Source: Eriocheir sinensis
Lineage: Eukaryota; Arthropoda; Malacostraca; Decapoda; Varunidae
Direction: 5' to 3'
Assembly: GCF_024679095.1 (NCBI RefSeq)
Contig: NC_066517.1
Location: 23,496,040 to 23,560,039 of the forward strand
DNA: 64,000 nucleotides
Shown here: in pieces, positions 12,661 to 25,060 of the stretch
How positions within the stretch are numbered: the first letter of the stretch is position 1
Layout of the letters: every line of letters starts with the position of its first letter
The notes under the pieces: generated by a model
Seen by the model: the letters and a program-made list of their open reading frames with translations, nothing else
The model's database searches: none
Told to the model about the DNA's origin: nothing
Made by a program: the position numbers and the translations under genes

Positions 12661-13039
12661 CATCACCGTCTCTCTCTTTCTCCTCTTCTCCCTCCTCCAA
12701 AACCAAGCCCTTCATATCCTCCTTCCCTCAAGTCGCTAGAGTGAGGTATTCCTTCTCTCCAAGCGGCGGGAACTTCTTCAAAACATAAAGATCTCATTGG
12801 GATTGGAATTTGGCTTGCCCCGCTTCGATGCAACGTACCCCATACCACCCGGAGAGCTTGACGGGCGATCACAGCACCCAGGTAACTAGATTCTGAAGTG
12901 CGGCAGGTATGGAGGGCCAGGTAGTACTCAGGATCATTCACCCCGCTTCTCTAGTATCCGTCTGCACCTCGTGGCGGCTCTTATCACGCCCTCCAGGAAG
13001 CCAGACGCAAAAGTGGGGCGCTCCTGACAACATTTCAGC
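12661..13039. other. unique stretch, uncertain
   Basis: About 380 bases with balanced composition and open frames on both strands (62 and 92 codons). Nothing in them is recognised and no clear splice sites bound them. It could be part of a transposable element, because the adjacent sequence belongs to the CCGTGAAC dispersed family. Confidence 0.35.
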
Positions 13040-13160
13040 GGCCAAGCACTCAAGGCTTTCATGGGAGTTTCGGACATTTCCAGGGGTAGTTTCATGACGC
13101 TTGTGATAGTTTGACCTTTCCTATGTACCGTGAACCTAAGGAAACACTTATTAGAAGCAG
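13040..13160 (+). repeat. dispersed repeat copy (CCGTGAAC family)
   Basis: Shares GGCTTTCATGGGAGTTT, CATTTCCAGGGGTAGTTT, GTGATAGTTTGAC and TGTACCGTGAACC with the units at 10756-11235 and, inverted, at 23730-24265. It is a single, more complete copy. Confidence 0.75.
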
Positions 13161-13680
13161 GTTGGTCTCCTTTTCGGCCGTTGGAAATAGATGATGTGAA
13201 GGGGCGGAAGAGTCTTGAGAGCACCGACCCTCCGTAGATACCTGAGACCCGCTTTTTATATGGACAGGAACCGAATCTGCTTTTTTCGCCGGGTGGGGCG
13301 GAGTAGGAAGCGTCCCCGGTCAACCAGAGCAGGATGCGGGTGACTTCAAGCTATGGGGCGGGGCGGGGGAAGGGGGGGCGAGGAAGGGGAGGGGAGGGAG
13401 CCGCGGGTGAGTCGTGTGGCCGGTCGTTCAGGTTGTATGGGCAAAAGTATGTTGACCCAGTAGAGGAGTTGCCGGGTACGAGTGTGGAAATCCTTATGTG
13501 TGTAGGTCGGGGGGGGGAGGGTTGAGTATGTAGAAGGGGGTGGGGGATGTGTGTGTGTGTGGGGGGGGAGGGGTGGTTACAGTAGCCTTCAAGTCGGGGT
13601 AAGCATTTCTGCACCTATTCGCGTAACGACGTATGCGAATTAACTCTAAGCAATACAGGCATAGGAGAACACTTGGCCGT
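13161..13680. other. G-rich intergenic DNA
   Basis: Unique sequence, then G-rich runs (13354-13400, 13508-13570) including GGGGCGGGGCGGGGG and a short GT run. The G-runs have quadruplex potential. No gene is seen. Confidence 0.5.
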
Positions 13681-13800
13681 CACCACCACCACCACCACCA
13701 CCTCCACCACCACCGAGAGCACACACAAGACTTTCATGGGAGTTTTAGGCATTTCCAGGGGTAGTTTAAGAAAGATGATCCCCGCATCTACCGGGTTAGG
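13681..13800. repeat. (CAC)n tract plus partial dispersed repeat and MITE end
   Basis: (CAC)n at 13681-13714, then a fragment of the CCGTGAAC family (TTTCATGGGAGTTTTAGGCA). This runs directly into ATGATCCCCGCATCTACCGG plus GTTAG, the inverted left end of the 11333 MITE. It is a chimeric junction of two repeat families. Confidence 0.65.
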
Positions 13801-14480
13801 CTTTCGAGGTGAGGTTAGTCTAGGTTAGATTAGGATAAGTTAGTTTACACAGGAATTATAGAAGTTAGAGAACCAAGTGGAGGGATGCGATTAGAGGGGT
13901 GAAATTAGGGCGTAAAATAAAACAACTAATAACAGAAAGAGAAGAGTGGAAAACGTTGGGAAAGGCCTTTGTCTAGCAGTGAAATAACGATGGTTGTTAA
14001 AGATAGCAATGATGATAACAATGATGATAGCGATGATGGTAATGATAGAAGGGGTTTGATTAAGTGCATCAGGTTAGGTTAGAAAGGTTACCAAGCCTAA
14101 GTAGATTCGATGATGACGATGATGATGATAATGATAATGATGATGGGGATGATGAAAGGGATTAGAATAAGTGGATTAGATTGAGTTAGACATGGAAGGA
14201 GTTTTTTTCTGGCATGGTTAGGTTTGATTAGGTTAGGGATTAGTTAGGTTAGGTTAGGATAGATTAGATGATGATGATAGTGATGGTGAGGATGATGAAA
14301 GGGAAGGAGAGGAACCATTACTTAGAAGATAAATAAAGAGCTTGGTTGGGTTAGTCTGTTACGCCTGTTCCTTTTCATTAATTTCCTTTCTTTCCCTGGT
14401 AACTTTTTCATCTGGCTTCGTTTATATTTTCTTTATCTTTACTTTCATCTCCCCTTTCTTAATTCTGTGGGTGAGATTAG
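13801..14480. repeat. interspersed GGTTAG telomere-like motifs and GAT repeats
   Basis: Scattered GGTTAGGTTAG, TTAGATTAG and (GATGAT)n stretches, e.g. 14112-14155 and 14270-14300. The TTAGG-type words are degenerate and non-contiguous. No gene is seen. Confidence 0.7.
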
Positions 14481-14790
14481 GTTGGATTAGGTTAGGGATA
14501 AGTTAGGTGAGGCGAGGTTAAGGTAGGGAAGGTTAGGGATAAGTTATGGTAGGTGAGGTTAAGGTAGGGAAGGTTAGGGATAAGTTATGGTAGGTGAGGT
14601 TAAGGTAGGGAAGGTTAGGGATAAGTTATGGTAGGTGAGGTTAAGGTAGGGAAGGTTAGGGATAAGTTAGGTGAGGCGAGGTTAAGGTAGGGAAGGTTAG
14701 GGATAAGTTATGGTAGGTGAGGTTAAGGTAGGGAAGGTTAGGGATAAGTTATACTAGGTGAGGTGAGGTTAAGGTAGGGAGAGGATCATT
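14481..14790 (+). repeat. 41-bp telomere-like satellite
   Basis: About seven copies of a 41-bp unit containing GGTTAGGGATAAGTTATGGT and AGGTGAGGTTAAGGTAGGG, e.g. at 14531 and 14572. Two copies carry the variant AAGTTAGGTGAGGCGAGG. It appears to derive from degenerate TTAGGG-type sequence. Confidence 0.93.
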
Positions 14791-16260
<1,470 letters not shown>

Positions 16261-16860
16261 CAATCCTTCCCGCCACACCTGTCTGGTCTTGTGTTTGAGT
16301 CTGGAAGTCCTCCTTTTCTTCCTATCCACGCGCCTGTCATGTGGAAGAAGGGCGGGACGAAGAGGGGGAAGGGATGGAGGAAGAAGAAGGGGAAAGAAGA
16401 GGAGGAGGAGGAAGGGGGCATGGGAAAGATATGTAGAGGAAAGTGCGGAACGAATCACGAACCTTAAGGGGAGGGAGGGAAGGGAGGGAGAGAGAAAGGG
16501 GAGAGAAAGGGAAGAGAAAGGGGGACACTTATATAGTAACTCACAGTATGTTGTGGGTGTGGAGAGGTCAGTGGGGGAATGGGGGAGGGGGGAGGGGATA
16601 GGAAGGGGGTGAAAGAAAGGGGACGTGGGTAGGGAGTAATTGGGAAGGGATGAGGAGGGATGGGGAGAGAAGGGGAGGAAAGGGAAGGGAAGGGGAGGAA
16701 AGGGGAGAGAAGTGGAGAAAAGGGGAGGGATGGGGAGAGAAGGGGAGGGATGGGGAGGGAAGGGGAGGGATGGGGAGGGAAGGGGAGGGATGGGGAGAGA
16801 AGGGGAGGGATGGGGAGGGAAGGGGACATTAACCTAAGGCCTACACCTGAGGTCATAATT
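16261..16860 (+). repeat. purine-rich minisatellites (GGGGAGGGATGGGGAG)
   Basis: A short unique piece (16261-16350) precedes GA/GGA-rich purines. From 16640 to 16828 there is an 18-base-type minisatellite with GGGGAGGGATGGGGAGGGAA variants repeated about nine times. G-runs of three to four at regular spacing give quadruplex potential. Confidence 0.88.
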
Positions 16861-17057
16861 CCCCCCCCCCCCCCCTCCCTTTATATGGAGACCAGAATAA
16901 AATGCCTGAACTGTAATTATGGTCATCAATGCTTTCCTATTCCTTTCTTCATCGCTATTTTCGGGACCAAATGTAAAGTGAAACTGACCTTTTTATTATT
17001 ATTATTTTTTTATTTTTTAATTTTTTTTACGAGTCTTATCTAACCGGATGAAAAAAG

Positions 17058-17113
<56 letters not shown>

Positions 17114-17720
17114 CCCCCCCCCACTGCCTATAACTACGGTTCTCACTGCTATCATATTCCCTTCTGTATCCCTACTTTCAAGATTAAATGGTGAGGTTAG
17201 GACACGTGAGGAATCTATGTCCATTATCAAGTGTAAGTTATCACACACTCACATCTCAAGCGCCTTACACACCGGCCGTCGACCTATACCCAGTCTGCCC
17301 ACGTCAAGACCAAACACGAGTCAGGGTTAAGGGAGGCAGCCACAAGTAAGGTTCTAAACTTGTCTGCCTTGGAAACGACATTGCCCAGAGCCTTCCCTTG
17401 CGGCGACATGACACAGACCCTCTATCAGTCACCTTAAACGACATTGCACAGTCACCAGCAGCCGTCACTTCAACCTCAAGCTGCTTCCATCTCAACCCAG
17501 GCAATCCAAGAGTAAGGATAAAAAAAGTCGCTTTGATAATTTAGAAAGATCGTCACACAAGTTTTTTCCTCCTCCAGTCAAAGCAGTTTCCATATTGATC
17601 CAGAGGAGGAGGAGGAGGAGGAGGAGGAGGAGGAGGAGGAGGAGTACCATCAGGCCTAAGATCATTGCTAGAGGAGGAGAGAGAGAGAGAGAGAGAAATG
17701 ACATGGTTGTGGAGATAAAC

Positions 17721-17760
<40 letters not shown>

Positions 17761-17890
17761 TGCTGTGGAATTTGAGGAGTGGGTTCCTTGATGGGGGGCA
17801 AATTTTGGGGGGGAGGTGGAGGAGGAAGGGGGGGAGGGGGGGAGGGGGTGAAAAAAGTGGAGTAGGTCAGAAGTGGAGAGGAAAATAGGA
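16861..17890. repeat. poly-C runs, CT runs and unique spacers
   Basis: C15 at 16861-16875; (CT)n at 17059-17110 running directly into a C-run at 17111-17122; about 450 bases of unique sequence with no recognised gene (17123-17580); (GGA)n at 17604-17644; GA at 17678-17697; (CT)n at 17724-17758; and a G-rich patch to 17860. Confidence 0.85.
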
Positions 17891-18730
17891 AAAAAAAACT
17901 CCACCACTACCACCACCACCATTTCAATACCAGTTTTCATCACCACCTTTTAACCCCTTTCAACACCACCAACCACCACCAAAGCCAACACCATCATCAC
18001 CACCTTGCACCTCCACCAACCACCAAATTCACCGTTGTCACCGCCACCACCACCACAACCCACCCAAGTTTACCCCATCACCACCACCCAGTCAACTCCA
18101 CTTCAACACCTTGCACCATCACCACCACCCAGTCAACTCCACTTCAACACCTTGCACCACCACCACTAACCACCAAAACTAACCCCACTTCATCACCACT
18201 TCCCAGTCAACTCCACTTCAATACCTTGCACTATCACCACCAACCACCAAAACTAACCCCACTTCATCACCACCACCCAGTCAACTCCACTTCAACACCT
18301 TGCACCATCACCACTAACCACCAAAACTAACCCCACTTCATCACCACCACCCTGTCAACTCCACTTCAACACCTTTGCACCACCTCCACTAACCACCAAA
18401 ATTAACCATACTGCAACACCACCAACCATTAAAGTCAACCTCCTTCACCTCCACCAACCACCAAAGTCAACCTGTTCATCACCAATTCATTCTACACCAC
18501 ACGGAAAGAACCACCACCAATCCAATCACCACCACACAACCTTCACCACCACCTTAAAAAACATACCTAATCCCATCACTGCCAATCCATTCATCACCAC
18601 AGAATCATCACCACCACACAATCTTCACCACCACCACCATCTACCCCATCACCACCAACGGCTTCACCACCCCACAATCACCTCCCCACTACCCAACCCA
18701 CCACCAAAGACCCACACCACCATCACCACT
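17891..18730 (+). repeat. ACC-rich block with 74-bp satellite core
   Basis: Over 800 bases dominated by CCACCACCAC-type words. Inside, GTCAACTCCACTTCAACACC recurs at 18091, 18132, 18206, 18280 and 18354, so most units are 74 bp and the first is a 41-bp short form. No frame is credible as a gene. Confidence 0.9.
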
Positions 18731-18999
18731 GCATCGACCCACACAGAAGAACGCGGTCACGCCAGCCGAGAATCGAACAAGCCTCCTACGATTCAGCGAA
18801 GGGCGGGGGTGGGGGGGGTAGCGTTTCCCGTCTTTTGCGTAGGGTGGAGGTGGTGGGTGGTGGAGGTGGTGTTCCCCTGCGGCACTCCACTTGGTTAATG
18901 ATGGAAGACGCCTGGCTGCCTCGGGAGGGTGAGAGCCGGGTCTGTCTGCGCGCTCTGGTTTGGAAGTGTATCCTCAGACACCATCGGTTCTCAAATCAA
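18731..18999. other. unique stretch
   Basis: About 270 bases of mixed sequence with a G-run near 18806-18820. No gene is recognised. Confidence 0.45.
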
Positions 19000-19485
19000 G
19001 TACTTCCAAAGGCCACGAGGGATAGTATTCGGGGTTCTCAAGAGCGATTTTCACATTGGCGGAGCAGAAGCCTTGTCAAACTATCACTAGGCTCATAAAA
19101 CTACCCATGGAAACACTTATAGCCTATACAAAAAGCTAGATTAGATGTTTAAGAATATGGGCTTAGATTTTTTTTATTTTCAAAGGCCATAAATGATAGT
19201 ATTCGGGGTTCTCAAGAGCGATTTCCACATTGACGGAGCAGAAGCCTTGTCAAACTATCACTAGGCTCATAGAACTACCCATGGAAACACCTATAACCTA
19301 TACAAAAGCTAGATTAGATGTTTGAGAATGTCCTTAGTTTTTTTTTTTTTGTGACAGTGCTGAGAAAAAAAAGCCCGCTACACACCGCTTCCTAAAAATG
19401 TTAATTAAGCTCATAAAACTACCCATGGAAACACCTATAACCTATACAAAAGCTAGATCAGATGTTTGAGAATATGGGCTTAGTT
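19000..19485 (-). repeat. tandem copies of the CCGTGAAC-type dispersed repeat, inverted
   Basis: AGTATTCGGGGTTCTCAAGA recurs at about 19026 and 19198 (period about 172), with a third partial unit to 19485. On the minus strand each unit reads TTTCCATGGGTAGTTTTATG, then CTAGTGATAGTTTGACAAGG. This is the same core as the + strand array at 10756-11235. Each unit also carries GCTAGATTAGATGTTTGAGA. Confidence 0.8.
19381..19420 (+). repeat. AAAAAAGCCCGCTA tail fragment, copy 1
   Basis: GAAAAAAAAGCCCGCTACAC followed by CGCTTCCTAAAAATG is the 3' part of a short dispersed repeat also seen at 19494-19600, 59436-59506, 60076-60150 and 60185-60252. Confidence 0.65.
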
Positions 19486-19493
19486 TTTTAATG

Positions 19494-19600
19494 TGTTTTT
19501 TTTAGCAAAGGAGACGGCTCAAGGGGAACAAAAAGAGTGCAGAGAGAGAGAGAGAAAAAAAAAAGCCCGCTACTCATAGCTCACTAAAAATGTTAAAATG
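19494..19600 (+). mobile_element. short dispersed repeat with internal A-run, copy 2
   Basis: The fullest copy: TTTTTTAGCAAAGGAGACGG, then CTCAAGGGGAACAAAAAGAG, a GA run, an A-run and AAGCCCGCTACTCATAGCTC. Five other fragments in this window share one or both halves. Function is unknown, but dispersal plus the A-run suggest a retroposed short element. Confidence 0.65.
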
Positions 19601-19930
19601 ATATAGCACGAGATGTACGCACGTAAAGTTTTGTATGAAGGTTAACTCTCCACCTGACTAATTGGAGAAGGTGTATAGTGGGGGGGAAAACCTTACCTGT
19701 CTTCCTATTTGGTCTGTTCTTAGTGATCTAGGACGAAGAAGAGGAAGGTAAAATTTGCATGGGTATGATTGACTGGGGTTGGTGGAAAGTGTGGTCAAAA
19801 AACTTACTTGGCTATCCATCTGTTATTTTTTTTTCTCTTCTCTTCTCTTCTCTTCTCTTCTCTCTTTTTTTTTTTGTGTGTGTGTTTTAGCAGCAGGAGA
19901 AAACGGATGCAAGGTCTATTTGAAGGTTAT

Positions 19931-20020
<90 letters not shown>

Positions 20021-20115
20021 CCTGTCTGCCTGCCTGGGGTCTTGGGTTACCTTGTCTGTCTGGAATGTTCTTTGCGTTATGGTGAGAGATAGCGCTTGTG
20101 AAGGTATGCGAAGGG
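19601..20115. repeat. unique piece, (CTCTT)n and (CT)n
   Basis: About 200 unique bases with no gene, a pentanucleotide CTCTT run at about 19832-19862, and (CT)n at 19932-20014 (about 41 units). Confidence 0.85.
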
Positions 20116-20700
20116 GTGGAAGAAGAAGAAGAAGAAGAAAAAGAAGAAGAAGAAGAAGAAGAGATGAGAAGAGAAAGATGAAGAAGATGAAGGTGATCAA
20201 GATGAAGAACAACAGGAAAAGAAAATGAAAAAGAAGAAAAGAAACAGAAGAAAAAGAAGGAGCAAAAGATGAGAAGAGAAAGAGGAAGATGATGATGATG
20301 ATGAAGATGAAGAACAACAGGAAGTGAAAATGAAAAAGAAGAAAAGAAAAAAAGAGAAGAAGAAGAAGGAGCAAAAGGTTACGAATGAGAATAGGAAGAC
20401 GAAAACGAAGAAGATGAATAATAATGAAAATAATAATAAGAAGAAGAACAAGAAAACAATCAACAAGAACAATAAAAACAAACAAAAAAATAAGAAAAAC
20501 TAAAAAAAAGAAAAAAAATGAAAAAGACAAAGAAGAAAATTAAGATTACCACCACCACCACAACCATCAACCAACCAACACCACCACAACCATCAACCAA
20601 CCAACACCACCACAACCATCAACCAACCAACAAACCAACCAACAAACAAACAAACAGGAAAACTTTCACGCATGTCTTCCGGATACGACTGCGAAAAAAG
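20116..20700 (+). repeat. GAA-rich block and ACC/AACC minisatellite
   Basis: GAA/GAT-rich purines (20116-20520) with a roughly 130-bp internal duplication (GATGAAGAACAACAGGAA at about 20200 and 20307), followed by an ACCAACCAACACCACCAC minisatellite of about 29 bp (20556-20655). Confidence 0.85.
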
Positions 20701-20872
20701 GCGTGTGTGCGTGTGCGTGTGTGTGTGTGCGTGTGTGTGTAGGTGGGTAAGGGAGAGGTAGGGTGCGTGAGTGCATGTGAAAAGGAGGTGGAGCGTGGAA
20801 GAGTGGAATGGGTCTTGAATGAAAGGGTCGGGAGAGCGTGATGTGGAAGAAAAAGGTTAAGTGGAAGGGATG

Positions 20873-20952
<80 letters not shown>

Positions 20953-21000
20953 ATGTGGTATGGCGTAAAGGCAGAATAATAAAGATAAAAACAACAGTAA
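20701..21000. repeat. GT runs
   Basis: (GT)n interrupted at 20701-20742 and (GT)n at 20875-20951 with one TTT interruption. The spacer has no recognised gene. Confidence 0.92.
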
Positions 21001-21800
21001 TAAAAATGGAAGGTGAAGACAAGGAATAAAGATAGTAAGTGAAATGCAGGTGATAAAGATGGGAGGTGAGAGAGAGAGGTGATGAAGATGGGAGATGAGA
21101 CAGAGGTGATGAAAATGGGAGGTAAGAAACAGATATAAGAAAAACAGGAGATGAAATACAGGTGATAAAGACTAGGAGTGAGAAACAGGGAAGAAAGATA
21201 CGACATGAAAGACAAGAAATAAAGATGGTAACAAAAATAGGAGATGAGGAACAAGTAAAATAAAGATAGGGGATAAAACAAGTAATTACAGATAGAAGGT
21301 GAAAAACAGATAGATAACAAGGATGGAAAATGCAAGTAAAAATAAATGAAATAAGTAAATAAATAAAAACGAGAGATGAGGTACAGGTTATGAAAATGGG
21401 AATTGAAACGCAGGTAATTAAGATACAGGTGAGACACAGGTAATGCAAATGAGAGACAAAATACAGGTAGATAAAGAAAACGTAAAAAAAAGATGCTAAT
21501 AAAATGTGAAAACAGGTGATAGGGTGAAGAAAATTGAATTAAATATACAGGCAGGAAGAGACACATAGTGAGACAGGTAATATAATAAGAGACAAAAATG
21601 AGGTAGAGAGGAAGGTAAGAGATAGAAAAAATAAGAAAAATACAGGTGGGTGATGAAATGAAAATGAAAAATTGCAGGTAATTAAGATACAGGTGAGACA
21701 CAGGTAATATAAATGAGAGACAAAATACAGGTAGATAAAGAAAACGGAAGATGCAGGTAAAAAAAAATGGAAGGTGAGGTGCAGGTGATGGCAAGGTAAT
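21001..21800 (+). repeat. degenerate ACAGGTGATAAAGATG minisatellite
   Basis: About 800 bases built from ACAGGTRATRAAGATGGGAG, GAGAYRAAATACAGGTAGAT and related words at loose 20-70 bp spacing. A longer unit (GGTAATTAAGATACAGGTGA plus flank) is present at about 21414 and 21677. Absence of stops in one minus-strand frame yields a 391-codon frame of Phe/Leu/Ser/His composition. That is an artefact of the repeat. Confidence 0.8.
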
Positions 21801-21925
21801 ATAGCCCTAAATTAATGCTTCCTCTCGCCTACCTGTACCAGTTAACCTGAAAACACACATCCAGGTCACCTCACAACCGACACGCTCACAAAAACTGGGT
21901 AACAGGGCAAATTGATCCAGTAGTC
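21801..21925. other. short unique spacer
   Basis: Mixed sequence between two repeat blocks; nothing recognised. Confidence 0.4.
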
Positions 21926-23250
21926 TTGTTTTTTGGCCTAAGAGGTATCGAATCCTGTCTGTTATGTAACCCGGTAGAAAGACGAGTGCATTAGCCGTGA
22001 TGAGGAGGATTCTAATGGCAATGTTTGATCTATTAAGGGATTTGGTTCTATATATCGTCGGTTTGAATTCCTTTTAAGAGGATCGAATATTTTTGTTTTG
22101 GCGTAAAGAGGAATCGAAACTTGTCTTGTACGAATGCATTAACCGTGATAAGGGGGATTCTAATTGCAATGTTTTATCTATTATGGGATTTGGTTCTATA
22201 TATCGTCGGTTTGAATTCCTTTTAAGAGGATCGAATAGTTTTGTTTTGGCCTAAGAGGAATCAAAACATACATGAACAGTGATGAGACGGATTCCAATAC
22301 ATATACTTTCTCAATTAGGTGATGTGATCCTTTATAATCTTTCAGGGGATTTGGTTCTATATATCTTTGGTTTGAATTCCTTGTAAAAGAATCGAATAGT
22401 TTTGTTTTTGGCTTAAAGAGAAATCAAAACCTGTCTAGTACATACATTGTGATGAGAAGGATTCCAATGTCTATACTTTCTCAGTTAGGTGATTTGATCC
22501 TTTATATCGTCGGTTTGAATTCCTTTTAAGCGGATCGAATAGTTTTGTTTTGGCCTAAAGAGGAATCGAAACCTGTCTTGTACTTACATTAACAGTGGTG
22601 AGATGGATGTCAATACCTATACTTTCTTAATTAGGTGATTTGGATCCTCTATATCTTTGGTTTGTATTCCTTTTAAGAGAATCCAACCCTGTCTCTGATG
22701 TAACCTGGTTGAGAGTCGAGTGCATTGACCATGATGAGAAGGATTCCAATACCTATACTTTCTTAATTAGGTGATTTGGATCCTCTATATCTTTGGTTTG
22801 TATTCCTTTTAAAAGAATCGAACCCTGTCTCTTATGTAACCTGGTTGAGAGTCGAGTGCATTGACCATGATGAGAAGGATTCCAATACCTATACTTTCTC
22901 AATTAGGTGATTTGATCCTCTATATCTTTGGTTTGTATTCCTTTTAAGAGAATCCAACCCTGTCTCTGATGTAACCCGGTTGAGAGTCGAGTGCATTAAC
23001 AGTGATATGGATTCCAATACCAATACTTTCTCAGTTAGGTGATTTGATCCTTTTTACTGTTGGTTTGAATTCCTTTTAAGAGAATCCAACCCCGTCTCTG
23101 ATGTAACCCGGTTGAGAGTCGAGTGCATTAACCATGATGAGAAGGATTCCAATACCAATACTTTCTCAATTAGGTGATTTGATCCTTTTTCGTTGGTTTG
23201 AATTCCTTTTAAGATGATCGAAACTAGCCTTTAAGTATAAAACAAAGAAT
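21926..23250 (-). repeat. about 135-bp satellite with a tRNA-like core
   Basis: About nine units. GTCGAGTGCATT recurs at 22715, 22851, 22986 and 23118 (spacing 132-136), with earlier, more variable units. On the minus strand each unit contains AATGCACTCGACTCTCAACC, then GGGTT, and ends with CAGGGTTCGATTC. That is a good Pol III B box (GGTTCGANTC) preceded by anticodon-arm-like sequence. The unit thus looks like a tRNA-derived SINE head expanded as a satellite. Many units have mutated B boxes (e.g. GGTTGGATTC). Confidence 0.8.
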
Positions 23251-23340
23251 CACGAGTCATTAGGATACTCAAGGATACAGAAGGATTTAAGGATACCACA
23301 AGAAGCCAAAAAATCCTACACAACAGACCAGACTAGATCC
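23251..23340. other. short spacer
   Basis: GGATACTCAAGGATACAGAA-type partially repeated sequence; no gene. Confidence 0.4.
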
Positions 23341-23410
23341 TATTTATAAGGGGGATCGAACCCGGGCCCTCTCATCAAGCTGGGAAACAAGTGCACCAAC
23401 CTCGATACCA
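23341..23410 (-). ncRNA. tRNA-like pseudogene / SINE head
   Basis: On the minus strand, TATCGAGGTTGGTGCA (23392-23407) resembles an A box (TRGCNNAGYNGG) and GGGTTCGATCCC (23352-23363) is a perfect B box, at tRNA-like spacing. The central arm reads CCCAGCTTGATGAGAGGG. No matching acceptor stem could be closed, so it is probably a tRNA-derived pseudogene rather than a working tRNA. Confidence 0.5.
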
Positions 23411-23690
23411 ACACCACCACTTCCTCTATTCCAAGGTGATTCAACTCAATACCTGTCTCTAATTACGTCTTGTCGGGGGGCTCGAACCTTGTACCTTTGT
23501 TGCGGTTGGGAGCAGAGTCAATTAGCCGTGACACGAATACCAATGGATCGTCTGTGGAGTGTCACGAAACCTACATCTCGCGTCTTTTTTTATAGTCTCC
23601 CCTACACGAAGAAAACGGGGTGATGCGTTTCGGGTCATGGGCAAGTGGGGGATACAGTCGGTTGGTATTTTAGAAGCTTCCGCCTCTCAC
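23411..23690. other. spacer with a second tRNA-like fragment
   Basis: At 23476-23535 the minus strand again has a B-box-like GGTTCGAGCCCC and an upstream CACGGCTAATTGACTCTG arm. The rest is unique; a 106-codon frame starting here enters the dispersed repeat and is not supported. Confidence 0.4.
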
Positions 23691-24270
23691 AGTCAGTCGG
23701 GAGATCAGTCGGGTTCTAATGGGTGGTTCTGTAGGTTCACGGCACAGAGGGAGGGTCATACCACCACTACCAGGGTCAAAACTAGCCCAGGAAATGCCCT
23801 AAACTCCTACGAAAGCCTTGTCAAATATGCATGCTTGGGACTTGAAATATTTGAGAAGACTCCCCTATATAATTTCTGAGACTACTTCGCTTTCTCCACG
23901 CGAGGAAAACATCATCACATCAGCTATTTCCTAAGGCCGAAGAGGAGATCAGCACCACAACCACTGGGGTCAAAAATGCCCTAAACCCCTAAAACTCCTA
24001 CAGCCTTGTCAATATGCATGCTTAGGACTTGAAAATAGAAATATTTGAATATATATCCCTGAGACTACTTCGCTTTCTCCACGCGAGGAAAACATCATCA
24101 CATCAGCTATTTCCTAAGGCCGAAGAGGAGATCAGCCGGGTTCTAATGAGTGTGTTTGTAGGTTCGCGGCACAGAGGAAAGGTCATACCACCACTACCAG
24201 GGTCAAAACTAGCCTAGGAAATGCCCTAACTCCTACGAAAGCCTTGTCAAATATGTATGCTTGGGACCCA
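23691..24270 (-). repeat. three inverted copies of the CCGTGAAC dispersed repeat
   Basis: Repeated blocks at about 23720-23845, 23950-24020 and 24150-24265 share CATACCACCACTACCAGGGT, CAAAACTAGCC and GGAAATGCCCTAA. Read on the minus strand these correspond to the GGCATTTCCAGGGGTAGTTT, GATAGTTTGAC and CCGTGAACC blocks at 13040-13160. The first and third copies also share GATCAG and GGGTTCTAATG flanks. Confidence 0.75.
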
Positions 24271-25060
24271 AAATATTTCAGCCATTTCTGGGATCGTTTT
24301 GATTTCTCGGCGTGGGAGGAAAGGATGTGGCCAGAGGTATACGTCTTTACAAATGTCTGTCTGGCTCTTTAAACAACTATATGAGGGGACAGCGTGGGAG
24401 GAGAGACAATGGAGGAGAGTCACGCAGTCATTTCTGGGATCGTTTTGATTTCTCGGCGTGGGAGGAAAAGAAGAGGGCAAAGGTATACGTCTTAACAAAT
24501 TGTAAACTTAACTAAACTATGAGAGGAGAGGAGGATGGAGGGGTGGTGGAGTCACGCAGGGATTTCTGAGATCGTTTTGATTTCTCGGCGTGGGAGGAAA
24601 AGAAGAGGGCAAAGGTATACGTCTTAACAAATGTCTGTCTGGCTCTTTAAACAACTATATGAGGGGACAGCGTGGGAGGAGAGACGATGAAGGAGACACT
24701 CACGCGGCCATTTCTCGGATCGTTTTGATTTCTCGGCGTGGGAGGAAAAGAAGAGGGCAAAGGTATACGTCTTAACAAATGTCTGTCTGGCTCTTTAAAC
24801 AACTATATGAGGGGACAGCGTGGGAGGAGAGACGATGGGAGAGACACTCACGCGGCCATTTCTGGGATCGTTTGGATTTCTCGGCGTGGGAGGAAAAGAA
24901 GAGGGCAAAGGTATACGTCTTAACAAATGTCTGTCTGGCTCTTTAAACAACTATTTGAGGGGACAACGTGGGAGGAGAGACGATGGAGGAGACAGTCACG
25001 CAGGCATTTCTGAGATCGTTTCGCTTTCTCCGCGTGGGAAGGAAAGATTAGATGACTCTC
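24271..25060 (+). repeat. 148-bp satellite
   Basis: GATTTCTCGGCGTGGGAGGA recurs at about 24301, 24447, 24579, 24727 and 24875, with a decayed sixth unit at 25023 (spacing 132-148). Units contain AGGTATACGTCTTAACAAAT and TATGAGGGGACAGCGTGGGA. Copies are nearly identical. Open frames of about 60 codons recur in register but start and stop with the unit, so no gene is called. Confidence 0.93.

Noticed and set aside
12663..12941. A 92-codon minus-strand frame with normal composition
   Set aside because: No splice sites or recognisable content, and it adjoins a dispersed repeat; left as unassigned.
20619..21794. A 391-codon open frame on the minus strand
   Set aside because: It is the translation of the ACAGGTGATAAAGATG minisatellite plus GT runs; composition is Phe/Leu/Ser/His with no domain and no splice context.
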